The notes under the pieces: generated by a model | What the model was told of the DNA's origin: nothing | Database searches by the model: none | Seen by the model: the letters and a program-made list of their open reading frames with translations, nothing else | Translations under genes and position numbers: made by a program | In this document: positions 51,224 through 63,984 of the stretch, in pieces | Layout of the letters: each line of letters starts with the position of its first letter | How positions within the stretch are numbered: the stretch's first letter is position 1 | Origin: Gracilaria domingensis | Lineage: Eukaryota; Rhodophyta; Florideophyceae; Gracilariales; Gracilariaceae | Reading direction: 5' to 3' | NCBI GenBank assembly: GCA_022539475.1 | Contig: VCMS01000109.1 | Location: 62,001 to 126,000 of the forward strand | DNA length: 64,000 bases

Positions 51224-53799
51224 ATGTCGGAAAGCAATTCTAACAAACAGATTCCTCCGTCTTCCGGACAGCAGACTCCGTCCGCAGCGGGACCTTCCCA
51301 GAATACTGGACCTTCTCCTGCTGCGGGGCCTTCAAATCCCCTGATGGGTCAGATTCATATCGGTTTCCGTTCGGTTCCTCTGTCTCCAACAGTACCTCTT
51401 GGTCAAGCCATGGACGTGGGGGCGTGGAACGCATCCGATCCTGTGCCTACTGTAGAGCAAACCGACAAATCGGTAGAATCCCGTGGGATTGTTATCATAA
51501 CCACTATGGTGATCCCGGAACATTAAGAAGTAAAGCTATGAGATGCACGGATGTTGTGGATCCCGTATGGGAAGGTGTACAGGTGTAATTCTTTTTATTG
51601 TATCAGAAGTTGGTGTACCACTATTCGGTTGTCAGGGAGGTTTGGATGTTGTCATAAGTTTTAGAAATTCCTCGTGGGTTTTGGTCCGACACTGTCAGGA
51701 ATGCCCGGGATGGGAGGTGCACATGAGGTGCTAGATTAATTTATTATTTAGATATTTTTAATAACCCTCTATAGGTCCGCTAATTCTACTACTTAGGTGA
51801 TGGCTCACCGCCATCACCAACCTAGTAAAGGTAAGGTAACCCGGTGTGCGGCTCTAACTATTTCGCCTGCGCGACGACTCCAACTCCTCGCGGAGCGAGT
51901 TACCGCAGCACGGTCTAGTTATCCCCCGGCTCCAACCAAGAGAGTGCACGCAGTGCATACCATCATTGGTCTTGTTTTTCTTTTGTTTCTCTTGTGACTC
52001 GGGGAGTGCACATATATTTGTTTACCGGGAGTTACTTTCTCTCCGCGCAAGTACTTGCGTTTGTCTCTGTTCTTTATTTTGTTTTTACTATTTGTTTGGT
52101 GCATTACCGCCTATTTCTTTTTGGTTGTTTCACCTTTGTATGTCTACATTTGACTACAGATACCGTCACTGTTCACCTACAATCTACACTACTGTGTCCG
52201 TCTTTTCTGGCATTTTCCCCGTTTGGACATTCTTTCTTAACCCTGTGGTATAGCCTGAAGTCCTCGTGGATTTACACCCACACTGGAGGATACGGGGTGC
52301 GCTGTCGCTGTGCGAACCTCTCTTGAGAACGGGGATTCGAACTGCCTCGGTGGCTTTTCCCTTTCTGGGATTGCTCCACACCTACCGTGCCGGCAATTCA
52401 AACTTGGATTCTGCGTAGCGTACTGATCAACCTTGATCCCTTGCAGAACTCCCGATTGTATTCCCGGGCACCTTGGTTCCATACGGTAGTAGTAAATGAC
52501 GCCGCATTGTTGGACTCGTATGCCGAGAATGGCGTACTCCCTGGTGACCTTCCATTTGCGGCTGCCCAGTCTTGGGATTGGCCCGTGCGCGTAGCGATAC
52601 CTCTTGGTCATCTCCGTGTGAGACATGGTCAGACTCGTGACGACGCAAGAAGTAACATGGCGAGAATCGCATACCAACGCTTGGTCCGTACCACTGGTAA
52701 TACCCTCATTCCACCCGAGTACGGGTTCGATGTTGCCATCTTCCGAACTCGCGAAGAAGAATCTTACGGTGCCAACCTGGCTGCCCTTGCGGGGTGTATC
52801 CAACGGTTTGATGGATTAGCACGACCGGTCGTCCGTGAGGAATTGTTGTGCTGGGAGCGACCGTCGCTCCGTGCCGAGTTCCGGTATATGCGAAGCAACC
52901 CGCGAGGCGATTTCTTGCATGACCGCGTCCGGTATGAGCGCAAGGCTCGTTCCGAATTCAGATTCTTGGTTCCTTACCAGAACGTGGAAGCTTGAGCGAT
53001 CGCAGCACGATTCCTTCATGGTCGTTATCCAGCCCTGCCCGATTGGTAGGGTATGGTGGAAGTTCTTCGTGGATGTCTCCCAGAGTTGCCTCCATGCTTG
53101 ACCTACCTAGGTTCGAAGCTCTTGGCCAACCGATATAGCGGTTACTGGTCGGTGTTTCTTACCGCATGGATTGCCCGTGTGGCCGTGTGCCTCCTATGGG
53201 AAGGGCATGATCAGTGCCAAATCTGGTATCTTGCGATGGCACTACGGAACAATATTCGTACGCTCGACCTCCGAGTTCCCCTTGGGGGTGAGTCCAACTT
53301 GAAAGAACTCAGATACTTGGTCGATGTCATTGACAGCGTGAATTGAGACACCGTGCCTTATAACCAGCGTGGTCGTGGCGCGCCTAGGGTCTTCGACCGT
53401 TCTCCAGGACGCAGGAGTTACCGAGCCGGTGATTTCGTCTATTAAGATCCCTACGAGGGCGTGTTGTGTTCGCCTGCTCAGGCTGCGGCCATTCGAGACG
53501 CACCGCGTATCATTCCTCATGGACACCCGAGGGAGTATTTCGATGCTGATGAGTTCGCACCGCCGGCCGATCTCGACGATCCAATGATGGACCACGATGC
53601 AGTAGACGTTGACCAAGATGGTGGAATGGGCGCTCCCGTTGCGGACTTTGGTTATAACCCAGCTATCGGAAATCCTGTGGTGGCTGACCCAGAAGCGGTT
53701 ACCATCCACCAGTTCCTGATCTCAATGGGTGTGAACATTCCTGGGAACGTTTCCATGACGGAAGAATTACGCGCATTCGCGGCGCAGTACTTCCAATAA
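51224..53799 (+). pseudogene. Antisense accessory gene of element E, split by a solo LTR and stops
   Basis: Homologue of the C and D accessory proteins. The first part ends at the solo LTR (51450); the second resumes after 52385, and the reading frame joins exactly across the CCTAC duplication (DPVPT then VPAIQTW). Shared blocks include RAPWFHTVVVNDAALLDSYAENG, RAEFRYMR, RYERKARS, ELPPCLTYLGS, FDRSPGRR and GDFVY. In-frame stops fall at about 52993 (TGA), 53048 (TAG), 53344 (TGA, at a position that is Trp in C and D) and 53443 (TAA). No frameshift is needed in the second part, so decay is by point mutation. Confidence 0.85.
51451..52380 (+). repeat. Solo LTR, E-type, inverted relative to E (930 bp)
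   Basis: TGTAGAGC...TGCTCCACA with target duplication CCTAC at 51446-51450 and 52381-52385. It is related to the E LTRs in reverse orientation (shared stretches around GGTGATGGC...GCCATCACC and CTCGCGGAGCGAG). No internal element sequence remains, the expected product of LTR-LTR recombination. Confidence 0.93.
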
Positions 53800-54235
53800 T
53801 GAAGAACTTCCTTTGTGAGATGCTTGGGAACGCTTTGCGTTGATCCACTACATGACCTGAATGATAGGTAAACGAAATAAACAAACCAACAACTAGTGGT
53901 AAACTTCTGATAAGTCTTCGTTGCTTCTTCTTCCTTGAATCTTCTTAATGACCATTATCGGTAAATCTTCTCTTCAACCGTTTATAGGTAATCTTCATGA
54001 TCATAATTGGTAAACCATTCCATGGTAACTATCCTTCAACTTCATTCGCAAGTTCATCTTCTTCTTCTCTTCATAGAGCAACTACTTCAAGTTCTTCTTC
54101 TTCTTCTCGAGCAACGAGAGTTCCCTCCACGTGCTACGGGTGTAATCGCTACAGTAGCGTCACTCAGCTTGGGCTTCGCCGATATTGGGTGGTAATGGTG
54201 TACCGATGCGTCGGTGATAGCGAACAATGAGAGAC
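53800..54235. other. Non-coding region between accessory gene and pol of E
   Basis: Corresponds to the hairpin-array region of C. It contains CTTCTT-rich stretches (about 53920-54110). No gene. Confidence 0.6.
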
Positions 54236-57200
54236 CTACGCAGGTGTCCGACAGGTTCGTGGGTGTCTTCCGATGACGGAAATCAATACTATGGCACACG
54301 ATAGAGCCACTGTCCATTTGAAGCTTGTTCGTGATTCACGAGTTTCTCCACAACGTACGCACGTGGATTCACCGCTTGGTCGGTCGTTGAATTCACCATG
54401 CTGTCTCCTGACGGAGTTCCCAAGATGATGCGAGTATAAGAGTCCAGCCCGCACGGCGTACTGGCTCCTCCAACAACCAGTAGTGGTTCGACAATCAAGC
54501 ATCGATGCGTCGATTTAACCGTCATATTTTTCGGTAATCACAAGTGTAATTTAGCCAAACAAGGTATTCCCTGAAAGAGAGCGACGAGCTGATAGTCCCA
54601 AGCTAAATTTCATACAAATTGGACAACGTAGTACAAAGTTATCCCTTCTCGAACACGAGTATTTCTGTCGATATCACGGGCGTTGACCGTTCTGACGATG
54701 GAGCTCGGCGGTTACGCGCCGTGTTGCCTGCAAGTGCAAAGTAATTCCATTGGCTGGAACACCACACAAGTGGCTCTGTGCCACTGATTCCCATTGGGGG
54801 AACAACTGCCAAGTGGCCATGTGCACTTCCAAACATTCCTGTTGTGCAACACCATCTAATTGATTCGTCCATCTGCCACGTGGAAGTGTGCAAACCATTT
54901 TCATTGGTAGTGCACTCAATCCACATTGGACATGATTTCTGACTGATGGGTGTGTGCAAAAGAATCCCATCGGTTGGACAACACACCAAGTGTCCTTGTG
55001 CCACGTCCCTCGTTGCGGTGGGCGACGGCGGCACCGTAATGCATCAAAACATGCCAAAATTGGCAGATTTTCATTGCGCAATGCGCTTCTTCCAAACGTA
55101 CAAGACTGTTCGACAAGGGTCGGTTGTTAGGTACTGCAATCGTCGGTCAAGCCGGAGAACACGCCGTGTCGCAATTCCTGACGCTGGAGCGTAGTGAGCG
55201 AGTGGTCACGTGCTCTGCGCGTGTGATGAGTCTCCCACGAGGGTGTGCTCCGTAGCATTATGCATGACCTGAACAAGGTAGACCTTGGTGAATTCATGGC
55301 GGTAAGCGATAAGCCAGAGTCCGCGAATACCCTCTTCGTAGTCGACGAACAATTCCTAGCGGAACTAATCAATTGGTTCTGAGGATTTCCACGCTGTGGC
55401 AACTGATCGCCCCGACATGCGGGGCTCGGTATCGAGGAGAAAACAACGTCATGCCTCTCTTCTCCGTTCTCACTCTGAGATACCGATGCAGTAACAATCT
55501 CTGGTGTTGGGGTTACACGGGCGTGTGGATCCACAGGATTCTCTAATAGAGTGGATGAAGAATTAGCAAACTCCTGCGGCAAATCGGTCAAGCCTCGATC
55601 CGGATGCGGAACTGTAGCGGGCCGTGGCGGCGAGGTAGCTTCAGTTTCACTTAAATTACACTGTGGAGGTACCGTGATAGTTTCCACAGTAGAATGGGGA
55701 GCAACACTGACGCGATCGCGTGAGAGCCGTCCATGAAGGCCATTGATATCCAGTACGATAGTGTCCGTTCCGGTGGAAATTACCTAATAAGGTCCCTCAG
55801 CAATAGGAGAGAGTTTGTGCTTTGGTTCCTTTCCAAGAATGTAATATTCCTTACTGACAAAAACAAGGTCGCCAGGATTAAGAACCGAGGTTAATGGTGT
55901 ACGAATTCGCTTGGCAAAGTTAGCCTTGTAGGCAGCTTTTGCTTTAGACATAGCCTTACGAGCGACCGGAACCATCTTTTCTAACCAAGCCTTCCAGGTA
56001 TCCCGATATAACCGGTGTGAAGAGAACGTTCCCAACTTTGGTTGAGACTCGAAAGCGACCGTAGGCGGTATCCTCGATAGTACGAGCTCAAACGGAGATA
56101 GACCGGTGACGCGGTGAACCTGTGTATTGTAGGCATACGTAATAGCGTCTGTAAATAAGTCGCAATTCTTAGGGTGATCCGATACGTAGGATCGTATTGC
56201 AGTAAGCATCGTACAGTTGAACCGTTCAACTTGACCGTTCTCTTGGGGATGATAAGTAGTGGTAAACAGAGTCCTGACATCAAGGATACGACAGACGTCT
56301 TGAAATAATTTCGAAACGAATTGTTCTCCATTGTCGGATAGAACCTGAATACGTGGGACATAGACAAAAATCCAATGCTGGACGAACGCTTGCGCTATCG
56401 TCGTTGCAGTGATTGTCCTTAGAGGAACTGCACGAACCAATTTGGAAAACCTGTAGGTAATAACCAAAAGAAAACGATGACCACGAGCGGTACGGAGTAG
56501 CGATCCCAGAATGTCAATCGCCACGAACTCCAGTGGAGCCCTTGCAGGAAAAAGCGTGAGCTTCTTCGAGCATTTCCGGAGAGGGACATTGTTCTTCCAG
56601 CATTCCGTACAACTACGGCGAACTGCATAGCAGTCTACCGCCATTACGGGCCAATAGAAATCTTTGCGTAGAGTCAAATACAACTTCCTTCCACCAAGAT
56701 GAGCACCCAGTTTCACATATTGCGACAGATGTAAAGCTCTCTGCTGGAGAGTACGAGGTACCACAATCTGTGGATGTTCCTTATCAACGAAACGAACCAA
56801 ATAACCTTGGTCATTCATAGCGAACGGAATCTGAAAACCTCCATTGAAGCGAGAGCGTATCTGTGTACAGAATGGATCGGACATTTGCTCTCTGATCATC
56901 TCCTAAGGAGTAATAGGCACAAAAGAACCCGACAAGGCTTCCGTGGATTCGGTAACAAATAAATCGTCACACACGTCATCATCTATTGTCTCGATCAAAC
57001 CATCCTTGTTCATAACTATAAATCACGGTATCTTCAAGTCTTCCGTGGCGGACGTATAAGCGTTAGACCCTAGACGAGAAAGGGAATCTGCTTGGCAGTT
57101 GAGAGAACCTTTCTTGTAGTGAACTTCGAAATCGAATTCCGCTAAACGCAGACGCCAGCGCATTAACCTGCCAGAGAGTTCCGATATTCCGAAGAGCCAA

Positions 57201-59581
57201 CGGAGAGCCGAATGGTCGGTATGCACCACGAAGTGAGTACCTATTAAGTAAGGTCGCAGTATGTTCAATGCCCAGACGATGGCTAAACATTCTTTCTCAG
57301 ATACTGAGTAGTTCTTCTCATGAACATTCAGTGTCCTAGACCAATAGCCAATCAGTCCACGAGTTCCGTCTTCCAATGTTTGGAACAAAGCGCAACCAAT
57401 TTGGTAGGCACTAGCGTCTGTGTCAACCGAAATATGGTAGACCGAAGTTGGTAAAGCCAAAACTGGTGGTGACGTTATAGCGTCCACAAGGGACTGAAAC
57501 GCGGAAGCTTCCGCTTCCCTGAAGGGTTCCAGTTCAACTGGCCTGCCCTTCTTCAATAGCTCGTGAAGGGGAGCCGAGATCCAGGCAAAATTCGGAACGA
57601 ATCTACGATACACGTTACAAAGTCCAAGAAAAGAACGGAGTTCCGTTTGATTCGTCGGATGCTTAGCTTCCTTCAAGGACTTCACACGAACTTCGTCCAT
57701 CGAAAGCTTTCCGGGACGGATCGTACGTCCAAGATACTGATTCGAATCGGTGAAAAACTCGCACTTCTCTAACTTCAGAGTTATTCCGGCATTGCGGAGA
57801 ACACGCATGATTTCTCGCACATGAGATAAATGATCATCCATGTTGTTGGAGAAGATGATGATACCATCAAGGTATACCAAACAGGTCTTCCATTTGTATG
57901 GAGCCAGAAGAATGTCCAATGCTCTTTGGGACGTAGCGGGCGCGTTTGTGAGCCCGAAGGGCAATCGTTTGAAACGATACAAACCTTGATGGCACACAAA
58001 ACCGGTTTTGTCACGGTCTTCCTTGCGGATAGGAACTTGCCAATATCCCAAATTTGCGTCGAGGGCTGTGAAAATCTGAGCACTCCCAAGTGAGTCAATG
58101 CATTCTTTCATTCGTGGAATCGGGTAAACGTCCTTAACTCTAACCGAATAGAGGCGACGGTAATCAATACAGAATCACCACGATCCGTCCTTCTTAGAAG
58201 CTAGTACTACCGGTGATGCCCACGGGGAATGGGCCGGTTCGATGACTCCAGCCTTAAGCATCTTCTCACTTTGAGCTTCTTCTTCTTCCCTAGCCTTAGG
58301 GGAAGCCCTATAAGGGTGTTGCGGTATCGGCCGAGTGTTCGGAAGCAGACCAATTCTGTGCTCGGTAATCGAGATCTTTCCTAGGGAATCATCCCACATC
58401 GGGGTAAACTCTCTCAGCATGTCACGAAATTTCTCACGATCAGTGTCTGATACATGTTCCAGATTCAATTCTTCCAATTCCTTAACAGGATTCTTCTGCT
58501 CTTGTCCAGGGGGACTGGCCTTTGTCTCAGGCTCTAATGATGCGTTCGGCGTACCGACATCCGAAACGGTTGCAATTATCTCCTCTTCTTCCTTCTCAGG
58601 GTGTTGTACACCGAGAATGTCCGAGAGGGTAACCTTTGTAGGTACTACAGCGGCCGGATGCGGCATTACTGAACCAATAACCTGGTGTAGGGTTAACCAT
58701 TGAGGTTTAGGCCCCATATTGGCTATCAAATGCTTAGAAGGCTTCTGAGGTTCAGTATGAACAACTCCACTAGCGAGATCAAGACGGCGAGAATCATACA
58801 CTGATTGTATCGGTTGTACGACACGTAAACCATGTTGGTCCGAGCTCACAGTGACCCAAGTTTGGGATTCCGCCGGAATCGACATTGAACGGGCGCACCG
58901 TAAACGAGTAGAACTTCTATCCATGTTTGGATTATTCTGTGCGGCAGGGAGAGGAATTTGACCCTTGAAAGCTTGCCGAAGCGCCTTCCGAACAATCGTT
59001 ATGGTTGAACCATCTTCCATTTCCACACATTTGGAACGTGGACGAATCGCTTCGACGAACCTGTCGCAAAAGTCGCAGCCCAGAATAACGGGAGCAGCTA
59101 GTGATTCGCATACGAGAAATTCCAATCGGACTGTACATTGGCCGAGCCGAACCATCAGATCAATGAAACCTTCTGTCCGCAACGGATTGTTGTTTGCATC
59201 GGAAATATCCAGCGATGGACCTTGACGAATCAACGACCGTAACAAGGCAGGTAACAAACATTTAACCAGAATGTTAGGACCAGCTCCTGTATCTAGAACA
59301 GATAACTGTCGAACCATAAACTGGTTAGACAAGCCAAGGTCAGCGTAAACCTTGTAGTTACGCTTGGCCATGACCATAACCCGATCCGGGACATGGCGAT
59401 TTCTATACCGCACCCACGGTCGACGCAGGACACCAAAGTGTCTAGAGTTCACGTCGGATTCAGCCGATTTCCTAGTAAGGGTCTTGACCGGGGAGCGAGG
59501 CCATGACGCCTCGGGCGCCACACTCCTCGACTTTGTCGGCGCCCCTCCGTTCGCGGAGACTCCCACAATTTGTTTTTCCAA
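54236..59581 (-). pseudogene. Pol of element E, decayed by nonsense mutations
   Basis: One reading frame persists from 59581 to about 54674 despite stops at about 58175 (TGA in GSW-stop-FCIDYRRL, Arg in C), 57023 (TGA), 56905 (TAA), 55784 (TAA) and 55127 (TGA). Protease VLDTGAGPN; RT with VYLDGII in place of YLDD (second Asp to Gly); RNase H DTDASAYQ; integrase AIDILGSL, LSDNGEQF, NGQVERFN. The linker near 54720-55010 contains degenerate tandem repeats. A chromodomain remnant (YVVEKLVNHEQASNGQWLYRV) lies at about 54290-54370 in a shifted frame. Confidence 0.9.
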
Positions 59582-61582
59582 GGCGAATCCACCGAAGCGG
59601 TTTTGCCTCCATCTGAGGACTCAACGACCGCAGAGGTTTTAGCTCCTTGAGATACCGGCGCCGAGTTGGAGACCGATGCAACGGTATTCGACAAGAACAT
59701 CGAACAGATCTGTTGTCATGACAAATTCGGAACAAGCCCACATTCTTCTTCCCTAAGGGACTCATAAGCTTCGATAATCTTCGACATATCTTTCAGATTG
59801 AACTGACAGTGGGTCGAAACATGACCACGATGCTAGCAAACATGGCAAATAGGCGGTGAACTATCGAAGGGTGAACGGGTATCCGTACGGTTATCCATCT
59901 GATGTTGCGGAGTAGTGTTATCCGGCCAACCGGGTCCACTGAAACGTGTGGTGTTGTTGGCGTATGGGACCTTCGGTGGTACGATCTGTGTTACCGCGTA
60001 CAGAGCCGGGTCTTCCTCAGAGGGAATTGAGGTTGACGGGAACCCCGTACGAAGCAGGAACTGTCTGCTATGGCTTTGAGCCAAATGAACATTTTCCACA
60101 CCTGGATTTTCCGTAGAACGGTGGACTAACGAGAGTGATAGTGAGTTCTCCGCATGGAGTATCCTATAAGACCGATGTTTCGGGTGTTGGCGAGCACGCA
60201 AAGCATCTCCCTCTGCATGGGCGAACTGAACCAGTTCCAGGTAGTTTGCCTTCCTGTCAGATGCCCGATACCGGGACACAAGTGTCCTGATGGCAGGATC
60301 TAAACCATCGCAACAAAGATCATCGCTCATGGTGAGAATACACATTTCCACAACGATGGAAAGCCTTATTGAGGCGTGTCAAATAAAGCGTTTCCGTTTC
60401 TCCGGATTTCTGTTTTGTATCGCGTAAAGCCATGATGGCAGACTGGATCGCAGTACCAGTGGCGTATGACCTCAGAAGGTATTTAACAGCTTCCGGCCAA
60501 CAAGTTACACCTCTTCCTGAGGCACGGAAAACTCCCATGACGGAGCGAAACTGATCTGCAGCCATTCCTTTAAGGAAATACGGTAGTGTCAGGAAAGCCT
60601 GGGCTTCACTCATCATGAGTATGTCGGTTTCCGATACGAAACGGGCGAGAAAGTCCAGTACCACAATTGTGTCTTCAACACTGAAAGCGTGTTCCTTCAG
60701 CGTGAGGTCCATCCTCTTGATACAGTCCTTCAAATGACCTGTCCCACGGGGAGTGCGATCAAGTAACGAACCGTCTAAGCGATAGTATAGATACGATAAC
60801 AGTTTCTGAAACAGGATGTTAGAGGGCTTCAACTCTATGAGTCCAATGTGCTTCCTACCCTTCTCGCGGGTCATGATGGTGCCGTGCGCAGCATAGGTTA
60901 CCTTGGATCGTGTTGGTCGTTCGCGGCGGTCACGATATCCATCATTGGACGAGTCAGATAACGAAGTAGTAGAACTGTCCGAGTCGGAGTCAGAACGAAC
61001 CAAACGGTTTTCATACGTAGTCGGCCAGTCCTTTCGGAACTTCTTTGAAGAATGACGAATTGAAACCCGAGGTCGGGCATCTTCCCTCGCTTGGTCAGCA
61101 ATGAACTCTTCATCTGCCCGGAAAGTAGCCTCGATCGTATCGATGCGACTCTGGGCTCGCTCCATCATACTCTGGAGAGTCTCGAAACGAGTTTCAATGC
61201 TAGATACGAATATGGTCGGAGCACCAAAATCTTTCAACATGGAATTAATATCCTTACGCATGATGCGTAGTTCTGCATTAACATCCCTAACTTGGGCTTC
61301 CTCAAAACGAGCTCAGAGAGTCTGACTATCCTGCAGATGATCGCTATTCGATATACGGAGAACCTGCACATGGGTCTTTAACTCTTCAACCTCATGTACG
61401 AGAGAACCCAATTGGGTAGATGTCACAGCCAACCCACCAGCCTGGGTAGCCGGGACATCCGGGGTCTGTTTCACTTGGGCCGATGTCGGCTTTCCCTGTG
61501 TAGGATTCCGCGACACATGCTTCGACGCGCGGGCGGCGGAGCGGTTCGAACCTTCACGAGATCCCTCTGAAGGGCCAGCCAT
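59572..61582 (-). pseudogene. Gag of element E, broken
   Basis: Starts at ATG 61582 (MAGPSEGSREGSNRS). TGA at 61313 where C has Arg-like context (LRARFEE), a frameshift near 60325 (after CGNVYS), TAG at 59833 inside the zinc knuckle (CHVC-stop-QHRGHVSTHC), and TGA near 59715. Core homology to C: GRKHIGLIELKPSNILFQKLL and LDFLARFVSETDIL. The C-terminal AAAAAC is kept but the following stop is not. Confidence 0.85.
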
Positions 61583-61743
61583 ATCAACTGAACGTGGTCC
61601 GACTGATTACTTCAATACAAGTAACAAACCAAGGCCAAACGATGGCAACAAAAGCAACAAAGATATCCAAACTGGACAAAAAGAAAACAATCGAAAGCGA
61701 TCAACAACAATTCACACCAACTGTGGTTAACCCGTTCTTATGC

Positions 61744-61761
61744 TTCTAAGTCCGGAGACCA
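61744..61761 (-). promoter_or_regulatory. Primer-binding site of element E
   Basis: TGGTCTCCGGACTTAGAA, one change from C and D, three nucleotides from the LTR. Confidence 0.7.
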
Positions 61762-61764
61762 ATT

Positions 61765-62658
61765 TTTGGAGCAGTCCCAGGAAGGGAAAAGCCACCGAGG
61801 CAGTTCGAATCCCAGCTCGCAAGAGAGGTTCGCTCAGCGACAGTGAACCCCGTATAATCCAATGTGGGTGTAAATTCACGAGAACTTCAGGCTATATCAC
61901 AGGGTTGAGAAAGAATGCCCGAACGCGAAAAAGTGCCAGAAAAGACGGACACAGTAGTGTAGATCGTAGGTGAACAATGACGGTATCTGTAGTCAAATGT
62001 AGACATCCAATGGTGGAACGACCAAATAGAAAGAGGCGGTAAAGAACCAAACCAATGGTAAAAACAAAAGAAAGAACAGAAACAAACCCAAGTACTGGGG
62101 CGGAGAGAAAGTACCGGCCGGTTAACAAATACATATGCACTCCACGAGTCACAAGAAAAACAAAAGAAAAACAAGACCAATGATGGTATGCACTGCGTGC
62201 ACTCTCTTGGGTGGGACCGGGGGATAACTAGACCGTGCTGGGGTAACTCGCTCCGCGAGGAGGTGGAGTCGTCGCGCAGGCGAAATAGTCAGAGCCGCAC
62301 ACCGGGGTACCTTTACTAGGTTGGTGATGGCGGTGAGCCATCACCTAAGTAGTAGAATTAGCGGCCCTGTAGAGGGTTATTTAAAATATCTAAATAATAG
62401 ATTAATCTAGCACCTCATGTGCACCTCACATCCCGTGTAGTCCTGAAAGTGTCGGACCAGAACCCACGGGCTATTTCTAAAAATTATGAAAAGATTCACT
62501 CCATCCAAACAACCAAATAGTGGTACACATGTACACATTCCGGGTCCGGATCCACGTCATCGTGCTCCTCGTAACCTCGAGTTTCCGATCGATGGGCGTC
62601 TCAATAATTTATGATTGCCAATACCGAATCAGTATCCCTGGGGAGGGTGTGTTCTACA
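61765..62658 (-). repeat. 5' LTR of element E (894 bp)
   Basis: Inner end mutated (TTTGGAGC for TGTGGAGC); outer end GTTCTACA, followed by target duplication TTTCT. Confidence 0.93.
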
Positions 62659-62739
62659 TTTCTTAGACTTTTTGACTTCAGAGTGAAAGAAAATTGTAGT
62701 CACGGATACACCCCTCGATTAAGGTAAAACTTCTTGCAC
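62659..62739. other. Short spacer
   Basis: Holds the TTTCT duplication of E; nothing else recognised. Confidence 0.5.
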
Positions 62740-63580
62740 TGTAGAGCAATTTGCCCGAATTTATGGTCGTTTCCGATCTGATTTTTGCAAGTGTAATGCG
62801 TTTCTCGTATTGTTGCCTCAGAATGGTGATGATTGAGTTGAAGATCGCAAGAAAAAATATAGTTCATTGGTCTGGATGGCGTGGACACATTAGTTGTTTT
62901 CGTGGTGGATGTTTTCGCTCACGCGATAAGCCTTTTTATCCGAGGGTCACGGTACACGCGTAGAGCAGTGATCGGATGTTTACCAGTATAGTTGATACAG
63001 TAAGATAGTTTCCTGATCCCTACTTAACGGTGGCCTCATGTCCACCCTCTTGGGAAGTAAAGATAACCGAGTGTTCGGATCTAAGTATTTCGCCTGCGCG
63101 GGATCGCGACTCCTTCTCGGAAAGCTTTCGTGCTGTCCACAGTAGTATTTATCCATCTCGAGTCGCTGAAGAGTTCTCGTTTACCTATGGTTATATTTAT
63201 TGTTTGTTCCGTTGTTTTCTGTTTTTTGCCCGTTCTTACGGTTGCTCTCGGCCCGGTGTGTACAGCTTTCTTGTTGTTGTTCTTATGTTGCTCCTCCTTT
63301 TGGGGTCTGTGTCCCGTACATACGGCCTGTTTTCCCCTTTATCTCCCCCATTCTTTTGGGTTTCCCGTTGATGCGGTTACTACCGCATCTCTTCGGTTCA
63401 TTCCTTAACTCCGTCTGTAAGTCAGGAAGAGCTCGCCCTGAGTTGCGCCCGACTAGTGTCGACCTCATCGGAGGGCTCTTCTGCTACGCCATCATTCATA
63501 GGGATCACGTCTGGACACCTTGAGAGTACCGCGCACGCGGGTGGTTGTTGTCTCCTTCCGCGGAGTGGTTTTGCTCCACA
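62740..63580 (+). repeat. Diverged E-type LTR-like segment (about 840 bp)
   Basis: Starts TGTAGAGCAA like the solo LTR at 51451 and ends TTGCTCCACA like its 3' end. The middle shares ATTTCGCCTGCGCG with the E-type LTRs. Flanking five bases (TGCAC, ATCAC) do not match, so it is a decayed solo LTR or the end of an older element. Confidence 0.5.
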
Positions 63581-63984
63581 ATCACAAAGGTTTCCATATA
63601 GAGCACGCCTGCAACTTCCATCCTACCAATCAGTAAGGGTGCGAGAAAACCTCTGGACCGCATTGGATGACTATCATTGTGACTGACTACCCACAAATAG
63701 TAAATAATGACTTACTACACAGCTTATGTAGTTAATCATGTATACCGCCATGACATATTCTACCCAAAAGGCCTTTTCAACCACTAACTTTTTTAGTGTA
63801 CACGAATTACTCGTTCCCATTCAACGCTGCAATGCAATAACTATTCTAATTGCAATCATTGCAATGAAAGCCTCTGCCGCCGTTTTGCAGCAATAATAGC
63901 CGGAAATAACACGTCATTTTTCTCAGATGGTATCATTGCATCTAAAATCCGTCATCTCATAGAAGACTAACTCTCCAAAGTTTC
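63581..63984. other. Unassigned sequence
   Basis: AT-rich; no gene or repeat recognised. Confidence 0.5.

Larger units (their letters stand above)
38113..62658 (-). mobile_element. Old ambisense Ty3/chromodomain element E, interrupted by D and a solo LTR
   Basis: The outer boundaries carry target duplication TTTCT (38108-38112 and 62659-62663). The left LTR is split by element D, and its two parts (811 + 83 bp) add to 894 bp, exactly the length of the right LTR. Inside are an antisense accessory gene split by an inverted solo LTR, a chromodomain pol and gag, all broken. The LTRs are strongly diverged, so the insertion is old. Confidence 0.95.

Noticed and set aside
54720-55010. CRISPR-like repeat array
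   Set aside because: Repeats are degenerate, unevenly spaced and lie inside a eukaryotic pol gene.
61887-62180. Hydrophobic ~97-codon frame in E-type LTRs (also 38235-38528 and 51966-52253)
   Set aside because: It is LTR sequence repeated three times; composition reflects T-rich DNA, with no conserved start.
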